Below, piece after piece: positions 1 through 6,047 of a stretch of 8,002 bases of DNA (position 1 is its first letter; every line of letters starts with the position of its first letter). A program made the translations under genes and the position numbers. The notes below the pieces were generated by a model. The model made no database searches, was not told where the DNA came from, and worked only from the letters and a program-made list of their open reading frames with translations. Source of the stretch: Methanomethylovorans sp. PtaU1.Bin073 (GTDB lineage Archaea > Halobacteriota > Methanosarcinia > Methanosarcinales > Methanosarcinaceae); the NCBI GenBank assembly GCA_002067265.1, contig MVQW01000088.1, forward strand, positions 1 through 8,002, written 5' to 3'.

Positions 1-1194
1 ACCGGGATAGTGAAGTACATGAGGATCGTGTACCTTTATCTCACAGCCAGCTGCCAGAGCAAGGTCCCTGTATAGCTCTGATGGAGGGTTGCGGGCATCG
101 TCAGAGTCATTAAGGAAAGCCCATCCAAGCATTGCGATCTTGATGCCTTTTGGCTTTTTGCCAACTCTCTCCAGAGCCTTGAGGGTGAGATTGAACATGT
201 GCTTAGGCATGAAATCATTGACCCTTCTGGCAAGTACATAAATAGATTCAGCATCTTCCGGATAATCCAGTGGTTCTGTACCAAGGGTCACACCACGCTC
301 TAAGTGATAGGTATCCTTTGTCAAACAGTGTCCACCTACTCCTGCACCTGGGTACAGGATAGCTCTTGTGATGCCTTCACCTTTAAGGCTTGCAACACCT
401 GCACGGACATCGTATACATTAATGCCCATAGCCTCACAGTACAGAGCAAGTTGGTTAACTGCTGCTATCTGCAAGTCCCTGAAAGTGTTCTCAGCGGTCT
501 TAGTGACCTCGGCAGCAGTAGCTGTCATGGGTATAACTTTACCCTTAGTAAGCACTGGGGTGTATAACTCAACTGCACGCTTGGTACACACATCATCAAT
601 ACCACCCACTATTCTGTCATGCTCTCTTATGTTCTGCAACAGCCTTCCGACCATTACCCTCTCAGGAGCATGGGCAAGTGCAAAGTCCTCGCCTGCAACA
701 AGGCCAGATTCCTTTTCAAGGATCTCTCTTGCCATACCAACGGTGGTACCTGGAGTAATAGTTGACTCAAGCACTACAAGCATACCTTTCCTTAGATTCT
801 TACCGACATTTGTTATGCCCTCTATGAGTGCACTGAAATCCGGTGACAGGCTTTTTGGATCTTCAAAGGGCGTCTGGATAGCCAACGTAACAGCATCAAG
901 CTCGCTGATCTTTGAGAAATCAGATGTACAGGTGAATTTACCTGCCTTTGTGACCTTTTTCAACAGATCTTCAAGTCCGGGCTCCTCACCTTTGAGAGGA
1001 CTCTCGCCTCTGTTAAGCATATCGATCTTGTAGCCTGATGAAGATGAAGCTCTCTGGAAACCAAATACATGATCAAAACATGGAGCATCTGCAAACAATG
1101 CAGCTGCAGGGATACCTACATACCCCATACCGATAACACCTATTTTCTTTATCGGTCCTTTCTCTTTAAGGATCTTTTGTAACTTTTCACTCAT
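1..1194 (-). CDS. UDP-N-acetylhexosamine 6-dehydrogenase (WbpA/WecC-like), 3' end cut by window edge
   Basis: This gene encodes a cytosolic nucleotide-sugar dehydrogenase that oxidises C6 of a UDP-HexNAc to the uronic acid. I translated it by hand: 398 codons are open from an ATG at 1194 to base 1 with no stop, and full-length relatives are about 420-440 residues. Visible motifs are the Rossmann GMGYVG (residues 22-27), ESTITPGTT (143-151), HAPERV (175-180), a conserved Lys/Asn pair in KTAEN (K232, N236), the catalytic Cys290 in GVGGHC (285-290), and the C-terminal substrate loop DDARNPP (365-371). A purine-rich GGAAAGTGAT-type ribosome site precedes the start. It is the last gene visible in the sugar operon, 23 bp after the oxidoreductase. 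The substrate could be UDP-GlcNAc or UDP-ManNAc; the neighbours favour UDP-GlcNAc. The end of the second beta strand reads FQR where NAD enzymes usually have an acidic residue. Confidence 0.93.
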   Translation of the reverse strand, partial: MSEKLQKILKEKGPIKKIGVIGMGYVGIPAAALFADAPCFDHVFGFQRASSSSGYKIDMLNRGESPLKGEEPGLEDLLKKVTKAGKFTCTSDFSKISELDAVTLAIQTPFEDPKSLSPDFSALIEGITNVGKNLRKGMLVVLESTITPGTTVGMAREILEKESGLVAGEDFALAHAPERVMVGRLLQNIREHDRIVGGIDDVCTKRAVELYTPVLTKGKVIPMTATAAEVTKTAENTFRDLQIAAVNQLALYCEAMGINVYDVRAGVASLKGEGITRAILYPGAGVGGHCLTKDTYHLERGVTLGTEPLDYPEDAESIYVLARRVNDFMPKHMFNLTLKALERVGKKPKGIKIAMLGWAFLNDSDDARNPPSELYRDLALAAGCEIKVHDPHVLHYPG

Positions 1195-1217
1195 TAGAAT
1201 CACTTTCCTTTTTCGTT

Positions 1218-2150
1218 TTAGATATCTATAACTTTTTCTTCGTGATATGATGTTATAGCAGCCATACATGCCTGAAGAGCATGTTTCCCATCCTCACCAT
1301 TTGGATGTGGCTGTTCTTTATTTGCAACACAGCGTACAAAGTATTCAAGCTCGTTAAGCAGTGGTTCTTTTGATTCTACCTTTGCCTCACGGACCCATTC
1401 CTTGTCATGGAGCACAACAGATTGTTTGATGTAATCAAGATATGCCACACCTGCAACACCTACAGCAGTAAGGGTACGCACTTTGTGTGGTGTGAGCCAG
1501 TTAACGTCCACAAGACCTGAGTAATCATGATCAAAACGCAAGTGAATAGACGCATGGTCTTCAGAAGAATGAATGTTAGCTCCTGCAATTGTGTAAACCT
1601 GATCGATCTTCTTACCGTATAGATAAGATATAATATCAACGTCGTGGACACCAATATCCAGAATGACACCTACATCCCTTATTCTGGGATTATAAGCACC
1701 TACCCTTCTGGTGGAAATAGATACGATCTTACCTAACAATCCGGAATCTATTATCTTCTTAAGCCTTATCACAGCAGGATTGAATCTCTCAATATGTCCT
1801 ACCATGAGCATCAATCCCTTTTCCTTAGCAGCATTGATCATCCGATCTGCATTTTCAACGGAATCTGCAATGGGTTTCTCAACAAGAACATTGGCACCGG
1901 CATCAAGAGCATCCAATGTGACATCTGCATGCATTTTGGTGGGTACTACAATGCTTACCGCATCCAGACCCTGAGCAAGCAGCTTCTTATAATCTGTATA
2001 AGGTGTAGTTTTGAAAGTGCTTGCAAGTTCTTCTACAACTTGCTGATTTACATCGGAAATACCGACAAGTTCGACACCTTCCATCTCACTGTAGATCCTC
2101 ACATGGTTCTTACCCATGGAACCTACACCAATGACTCCTACTCTAATCAT
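1218..2150 (-). CDS. Gfo/Idh/MocA NAD-dependent 3-dehydrogenase of a UDP-GlcNAc-type sugar (WbpB/WlbA-like)
   Basis: The 310-residue product is a soluble Gfo/Idh/MocA oxidoreductase. It has a Rossmann GVGSMG (residues 8-13), the family EKP signature with catalytic Lys (91-93), and DIGVHDVD (165-172), whose Asp165 and His169 match the family's catalytic pair. Family and context indicate that it oxidises C3 of UDP-GlcNAc or UDP-GlcNAcA to the 3-keto sugar used by the adjacent aminotransferase. The GHIERFNP stretch (118-125) looks like the archaeal UDP-GlcNAc 3-dehydrogenase branch, so oxidation at C3 before C6 is possible. The start ATG lies 3 bp after the aminotransferase stop, and its GAGGTAA ribosome site contains that TAA, which suggests translational coupling. 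The family call is firm; the exact substrate is inferred. Confidence 0.93.
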   Translation of the reverse strand: MIRVGVIGVGSMGKNHVRIYSEMEGVELVGISDVNQQVVEELASTFKTTPYTDYKKLLAQGLDAVSIVVPTKMHADVTLDALDAGANVLVEKPIADSVENADRMINAAKEKGLMLMVGHIERFNPAVIRLKKIIDSGLLGKIVSISTRRVGAYNPRIRDVGVILDIGVHDVDIISYLYGKKIDQVYTIAGANIHSSEDHASIHLRFDHDYSGLVDVNWLTPHKVRTLTAVGVAGVAYLDYIKQSVVLHDKEWVREAKVESKEPLLNELEYFVRCVANKEQPHPNGEDGKHALQACMAAITSYHEEKVIDI

Positions 2151-2153
2151 GTT

Positions 2154-3236
2154 TTACCTCAGGTCCCATTCCTTTATAGCTGTAATGACAGTGTTTATGT
2201 CAGCATCCGATAATCCAGGATGTACTGGTATAGACAATACTTCACGGGATGCCTTTTCACTGTTAGGGAAACTACCTGCAAATCCCATCTCTTTGTATAA
2301 AGGCTGTTGATGAATACAAAGAGGATAATATGTACCCGTACCTATATCCTTTGCTTGAAGTGTATCGCGCAATGAGTCACGGCGAGGAGTACGGATTGTA
2401 TATTGGTGATATACATGAGAGCAGTGCTCTTTCTCCACCGGTAATATGATGTTCTTGGTATCCTTCAGACCATTTGAAAGCTTTTTGGCATTCTGCCTTC
2501 TCTTTTCAGTAAACTCTGCCAGCCTTCCCAGTTGTACGATACCTATAGCCGCAGAAATATCGGTCATACGGAAATTGTAACCAATCATCTCATGCAGATA
2601 ACGCTGTTTTGAACCATGTGCCCTGAGCATACGTGAACGGGCTGCAATATCCGGATCATCAGTGGTAATAATACCACCTTCACTGGTGGTCATATTCTTG
2701 GTAGGATAGAAACTGAACGCACCAGTTCCGAAAGATCCTACCTTCTTACCCTTGTAGGTTGCTCCATGAGCCTGGCAGGCATCTTCTATTACGAGAAGAT
2801 TATGGTCCTCTGCAATTTCCATGATCGCACCCATGTCAGCAGCGTGACCATACAGATGCACAGGCATGATGGCTTTTGTGCGACTGGTAATCATCTGCTG
2901 GACCTGGTCCGGCGAGATATTATAAGTATCAGGTTCAATATCTGCAAAAACGGGTTTTGCACCTGTGTACACAATAGAATTGGCAGTTGCTACGAAACTG
3001 AAAGGTGAAGTTATCACCTCATCACCTTTACCTATGCCATGAGCCATCAATGCCACATGCAATGCGGCCGTCCCGGAGTTCACGGCCACCGCATGACCGA
3101 CTCCTGTATATTCTGCAAAGGCCTGCTCAAACTGGGCCACTCTTGGCCCTTCAGCGATTACCCCTGAACGTAATACTGCGGTGACGGCCTCGATCTCCGC
3201 GTCGTCAAGGTATGGTTTTGCGATGCTTATCATCAT
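2154..3236 (-). CDS. DegT/DnrJ/EryC1/StrS PLP aminotransferase for the 3-keto UDP-sugar (WbpE-like)
   Basis: This 360-residue product has the usual family length and is a fold-type I PLP aminotransferase. Visible motifs are SGTAALHVAL (54-63, phosphate binding), EDACQAHGA (151-159, with Asp152 expected to contact the PLP ring nitrogen) and SFYPTKN (175-181), with Lys180 as the Schiff-base lysine. In this pathway it would transfer an amino group, typically from glutamate, to C3 of the 3-keto UDP-GlcNAc(A). Two adjacent ATG codons open the frame (3236 and 3233). The ribosome site GAGG is 4 nt from the first and 7 nt from the second, so the second may be the one mainly used. The gene sits between the acetyltransferase (42 bp upstream) and the oxidoreductase (3 bp downstream) on the same strand. 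Some DegT homologues make other amino sugars; the full set of partners supports a C3 amination. Confidence 0.94.
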   Translation of the reverse strand: MMISIAKPYLDDAEIEAVTAVLRSGVIAEGPRVAQFEQAFAEYTGVGHAVAVNSGTAALHVALMAHGIGKGDEVITSPFSFVATANSIVYTGAKPVFADIEPDTYNISPDQVQQMITSRTKAIMPVHLYGHAADMGAIMEIAEDHNLLVIEDACQAHGATYKGKKVGSFGTGAFSFYPTKNMTTSEGGIITTDDPDIAARSRMLRAHGSKQRYLHEMIGYNFRMTDISAAIGIVQLGRLAEFTEKRRQNAKKLSNGLKDTKNIILPVEKEHCSHVYHQYTIRTPRRDSLRDTLQAKDIGTGTYYPLCIHQQPLYKEMGFAGSFPNSEKASREVLSIPVHPGLSDADINTVITAIKEWDLR

Positions 3237-3278
3237 TATACCTCATTTAGAACTATGACTGAAACAATAGACCGATAT

Positions 3279-3944
3279 TTATATTTTATTCAATTGCTTA
3301 AGCTTCTCCGGCAGTTCAGTGATTTTTGCAGGACATCCTATAGCAAGCTTCCAGGACGGTACATCCTTTGTGACCAAAGCCCCGGCCGCCACCATAGATC
3401 CTTCTCCAATCTCCACTCCCGGCACAAGAGTGGCATTAGCACCAATAGATGCGCCTTTGCGCAGTATCGGTCCAAGGGCAACATACTCGCCCCTTATTGG
3501 ATATTTATCGTTTGCAAGTACTGCACATGGACCAATGAATACATTGTCCTCTATAGTGACATGAGTCGGAATGTAAACATTTCCCTGGATGCTGACATTG
3601 TTGCCAATCTTCACATTACCATCAATTATCACATTCGTACCCACAAGTACGCTGTTACCAATAGTTGTATTTTCCCGGATCATAGCATTATGACCGGTCT
3701 TAAAATTGTCTCCTGTTTTCACATTGCTGAAAATCGTTGTACCAGCCCGAATAAATGAATCTTTTCCGATAATGGTACCTGGGAAATCGTGATCTTCGAT
3801 CTCAATTCCCTTATTTATGATCTCCATTAATATGCGATGTTCAGGATAGCCTAATGTGACATTTTCCATAACAACAGTTCCTGCACCTACAGTCGTTTTT
3901 CCATAGAGTTTGGAACTACTGTGTATCCTAATATTATCTCCCAT
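3279..3944 (-). CDS. UDP-3-amino sugar N-acetyltransferase, left-handed beta-helix (WbpD/WlbB-like)
   Basis: The 221-residue product is made almost entirely of hexapeptide repeats ([LIV]GxxxxI-type turns from about residue 16 to 190), the hallmark of a left-handed parallel beta-helix trimer that uses acetyl-CoA. FKTGHNAMIREN (81-92) matches the active-site loop of WbpD/WlbB enzymes, with His85/Asn86 in the expected place. VLANDKYP (142-149) is another stretch typical of this group, and the end reads GCPAKITE, as in many members. It would acetylate the C3 amine of UDP-GlcNAc3N(A), giving UDP-GlcNAc3NAc(A). It is the first gene of the operon. The ribosome site GAGG is 7 nt before the ATG, and a good archaeal promoter lies about 60 bp upstream. 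Some relatives acetylate 4-amino sugars (PglD type), but the sequence lacks the N-terminal Rossmann-like PglD domain. Confidence 0.92.
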   Translation of the reverse strand: MGDNIRIHSSSKLYGKTTVGAGTVVMENVTLGYPEHRILMEIINKGIEIEDHDFPGTIIGKDSFIRAGTTIFSNVKTGDNFKTGHNAMIRENTTIGNSVLVGTNVIIDGNVKIGNNVSIQGNVYIPTHVTIEDNVFIGPCAVLANDKYPIRGEYVALGPILRKGASIGANATLVPGVEIGEGSMVAAGALVTKDVPSWKLAIGCPAKITELPEKLKQLNKI

Positions 3945-3980
3945 GATTGTCCTCTTCTAACTTTTTGCATATTATATATT

Positions 3981-4018
3981 TCCGTTATTATATCACTATT
4001 AGTATATATAAGATTTCA
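3981..4018 (-). promoter_or_regulatory. Archaeal promoter of the UDP-GlcNAc3NAcA operon
   Basis: On the minus strand, TTATATATAC (4011-4002) is preceded by GAAATC (4017-4012), a plausible TFB recognition element. A start site about 25 nt downstream falls near 3981, giving a leader of about 37 nt that includes the GAGG ribosome site of the acetyltransferase. A second TATA-like stretch (3980-3971) would start transcription too close to the ATG to include that ribosome site, so it is less likely. Confidence 0.6.
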
Positions 4019-4025
4019 GCCTACC

Positions 4026-4577
4026 TTAAGGTTTAAGACCTTCAGATAACAAATAGAATAAATCATTCTGGCGCAAATATCTGATACCTAAGAAAACAAG
4101 GATCAATATACCTATAATTTCAGAGATGAACGCGTAATCCATAGCCGGAGTATATGCATACATAAAAACGCTCCTGAAATAATCAAAAATACTGTTGTAT
4201 ACCCCTGGATTACTTGGAAACCTCCAGCCTAATAAAGGCCAGAACAATGTTGCAGGTGCCTCCCACATATTATCTTCAACAAGGTGACAGAAACTAGCAG
4301 CTGAAAGGGAAAGTAACCTTGCATCCTTTTTGCTCTTCCACAGATAGAAAGCAGCACCACAGAGAATAAAGAAAAATAATAAAGTATGCGCAAATATACG
4401 GCCATTATCAATAGTTCCTGAAAAAATCACTCTTCCTATTGGTTTATCAATTAAATCAGGAAGTAAGGAGCCAATGAGAATAGCCGCATAATCAATACGA
4501 CCTTTTAAAGCGGGCAATTTCTGCTCCAGAAGCGTGAAAAGGCCTAAAGTTATTCCTAAATGTCCGAATACAAACAT
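4026..4577 (-). CDS. Small membrane protein of the YdjM/DUF457-type metal-dependent hydrolase family
   Basis: This 183-residue hydrophobic protein has about four membrane segments (around residues 5-18, 30-42, 64-80 and 149-166). Polar residues sit where the YdjM/DUF457 family keeps its putative metal ligands: GH (5-6), LLPDLID with Asp41 and Asp44 (38-44), AHT with His64 (63-65) and CHLVEDNMW with His98 and Asp102 (97-105), followed by the LFWPLLGW stretch (111-118). Members are called metal-dependent hydrolases by motif only; I know of no firm substrate. The ATG at 4577 lacks a ribosome site and lies about 24 nt from a TATA box, so the transcript may be leaderless. It has its own promoter and lies 81 bp ahead of the sugar operon. 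Any link to surface polysaccharide or lipid is only suggested by position. The family call is moderately sure; the function is unknown. Confidence 0.8.
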   Translation of the reverse strand: MFVFGHLGITLGLFTLLEQKLPALKGRIDYAAILIGSLLPDLIDKPIGRVIFSGTIDNGRIFAHTLLFFFILCGAAFYLWKSKKDARLLSLSAASFCHLVEDNMWEAPATLFWPLLGWRFPSNPGVYNSIFDYFRSVFMYAYTPAMDYAFISEIIGILILVFLGIRYLRQNDLFYLLSEGLKP

Positions 4578-4606
4578 CGCATTAATATAATATTCTGATA
4601 TAAATA
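4577..4606 (-). promoter_or_regulatory. Promoter of the membrane hydrolase gene, likely leaderless
   Basis: TATTTATATC on the minus strand (4606-4597) is centred about 24 nt before the A of the start codon at 4577. This is the usual distance from a TATA box to the transcript start in archaea. No GGAGG-like sequence precedes the ATG, which agrees with a leaderless mRNA. Confidence 0.5.
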
Positions 4607-4645
4607 CGTTTATGGTTTATCGAGTTTTTAATATATTCCCATTCA

Positions 4646-4661
4646 GTTAAAAAAAGGAGAG
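4646..4661 (-). terminator. Oligo-T terminator after the PP-loop gene
   Basis: Read on the minus strand, a run of seven T (4655-4649) follows CTCTCC about 45 bp after the stop of the PP-loop gene. No stable hairpin precedes it. Simple T-runs are typical intrinsic terminators in archaea. Confidence 0.5.
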
Positions 4662-4700
4662 AAAGAGAAGATCTATATAGAAAATGAAGATTCAATTAGA

Positions 4701-5843
4701 TTATTTCCTGAACTTCATGTAAAACTTTGTGTAAAATGGTTCTTCTTTTCTGTATTTTTTTATCTTTGTCCAATCAGACACCTGCTCGATAAATTCTTCT
4801 TTAGACATGCCAATTTGCGTTAAAAAGTCATCGAGACCTTGTACTGCCCCAGGGTTTTCTAACTCCTCTAATTCTAACCTTAGAGCTTCTTCTCTAGTCA
4901 TTTGTCCCAATCTTATTCGATTGCTGTAATAGAATGTAGACCCTGTGACTTCCGGGAATTTAACAGTGTGTATATAAAAAGGAATTTCATGCAGGAAACA
5001 ATCTGTGTGTTCAAATGTATCCCCCGCTTTTTCCCATCCCATTTCACGAGTTATTGTCTCAAGGATTTCGGTGTAATTTGAATCTAAATAATCATATATC
5101 CCCACGTAGTCTGGAGTGATGTATTTAGGAACAAATTTATCCTTGATTCCCATAAGATTAAGTGCAGCGCCGAGATACGACTTGTAAGTTGCCTTTGGCT
5201 CATGCTCCAGTAAAGAAGCACAGCCGTTCTTTACATCAATCTCTTTACAGACGTTCTGAAAGACAGTTAGGTCGCCACTTTGAAAAAGTTCGGGAAAGCC
5301 ACTCAAATAAGCGATCCTTCGACCATTGCCAGATACCACAATCGGTATATTAAAAGCCTCAAGAGGGAAGTAACTCACTAATCCAATACCCCTCATACAT
5401 GGAACGCATACATGACCGCACTGTATTATAAAATGCTTGTAGAGTTCAAGCATTGTTTTGGGATTAACAGCATAATAGATATGATCTGCTTTTGTAGCAT
5501 TTATTGCATTCTTTATGTTCTTTCTCGCATAATCAGATAAAAATCCATTATCAAAAGTTATGCACAAACATTTAAGGTTGTAGATCTTGTCACAAACATA
5601 AAGTGCATATGTACTGTCCTTTCCCCCACTAAGAGGAACCAAGCAATCATATTCAGAATTGTGCTTTTTTACTTTTTCAATAATTTCTTCAAACTGCTTT
5701 TTCTTCAGTTCTTTTACTTTATCCCAATCACCAAATGATCGGTCAAAACTGTTACAATAGTTACATACCCCATTCTCATCGAGCTTTACACTTGGTAAAC
5801 TGGCAGGCAGGATACATCGAGAACATCTTACGATTTCTTCCAA
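4701..5843 (-). CDS. PP-loop ATPase, N-acetyl-sugar amidotransferase-like (WbpG/PseA type), TTG start
   Basis: The 380-residue protein begins with two CxxC pairs (C7/C10 and C27/C30), a likely zinc site in the same place as in WbpG/WbuX proteins. The PP-loop SGGKDS (72-77) follows, which binds and adenylates with ATP, then SGNGRR (171-176) and a C-terminal GQMTREEAL (313-321) typical of this family. Known relatives activate a sugar N-acetyl group and, with ammonia from HisH/HisF-like partners, make acetamidino sugars. No such partner is in the window. An additional C146xxC149 after the P-loop, and EHTDC (278-282), are less familiar and leave a sulfur-transfer role open. The start codon is TTG: GGGGG lies 7 nt upstream, and the next in-frame Met (131) would remove the zinc site and P-loop. 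A TATA box lies about 40 bp upstream. The fold is certain; the reaction is not. Confidence 0.85.
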   Translation of the reverse strand: MEEIVRCSRCILPASLPSVKLDENGVCNYCNSFDRSFGDWDKVKELKKKQFEEIIEKVKKHNSEYDCLVPLSGGKDSTYALYVCDKIYNLKCLCITFDNGFLSDYARKNIKNAINATKADHIYYAVNPKTMLELYKHFIIQCGHVCVPCMRGIGLVSYFPLEAFNIPIVVSGNGRRIAYLSGFPELFQSGDLTVFQNVCKEIDVKNGCASLLEHEPKATYKSYLGAALNLMGIKDKFVPKYITPDYVGIYDYLDSNYTEILETITREMGWEKAGDTFEHTDCFLHEIPFYIHTVKFPEVTGSTFYYSNRIRLGQMTREEALRLELEELENPGAVQGLDDFLTQIGMSKEEFIEQVSDWTKIKKYRKEEPFYTKFYMKFRK

Positions 5844-5886
5844 TACAAAACCCCCGTGTAAAAGGAATTATTTGAGGAAGTATAAA
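5844..5886 (-). promoter_or_regulatory. Promoter and ribosome site of the PP-loop gene
   Basis: On the minus strand, TTCTTTATAC (5888-5879) is a TATA box that would place the transcript start near 5857. This leaves a short leader that carries GGGGG (5855-5851), 7 nt before the TTG codon. The G-run pairs with the 16S tail only through wobble and supports the TTG start. Confidence 0.5.
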
Positions 5887-5896
5887 GAATTTGTGC

Positions 5897-5965
5897 GTTA
5901 CATACTTCCATACTCTTCGAGTTTTTTAAAAAGACTACAATGTAACCAAAATATGTAAGCTACAT
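5897..5965. repeat. Inverted repeats between divergent promoters
   Basis: GTTACAT (5897-5903) and ATGTAAC (5940-5946) form a perfect 7-bp inverted pair 36 bp apart. ATGTA-AGC-TACAT (5953-5965) is a second, compact palindrome. All share TGTA/TACA cores and lie between the TATA boxes of the PP-loop gene and the divergent two-domain gene, where an operator would be expected. Confidence 0.35.
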
Positions 5966-5994
5966 ATAATATTCTGAATAATGTGGCCTTGAAG

Positions 5995-6027
5995 AAAAGG
6001 ATATAAGAGCAATTTTAAAATTGGTTC
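5995..6027 (+). promoter_or_regulatory. Candidate promoter of the two-domain CinA/NadD-like gene
   Basis: GGATATAAG (5999-6007), preceded by purine-rich GAAAA, is a plausible TATA box with its recognition element. Transcription would start near 6027 and leave a leader of about 20 nt without a recognisable ribosome site. A second AT stretch (6011-6021) could instead give a nearly leaderless message. Confidence 0.4.
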
Positions 6028-6047
6028 CGAATATATAACACAAAAAC

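Noticed and set aside
368..1033. Plus-strand open frame of 221 codons
   Set aside because: It lies fully inside the minus-strand sugar dehydrogenase, which shows GxGxxG, GGHC and other family motifs. The plus frame has Ser/Leu-rich antisense-like composition and no recognisable domain.
3255..3758. Plus-strand open frame of 167 codons
   Set aside because: Antisense to the hexapeptide-repeat acetyltransferase, whose repeats are clear; this frame lacks motifs and has no ribosome site.
4585..5977. A 14-bp direct repeat ATATAATATTCTGA at 4585-4598 and 5964-5977
   Set aside because: Both copies are in AT-rich promoter spacers. With this composition about one such match is expected by chance in 8 kb, and positions relative to the genes differ.
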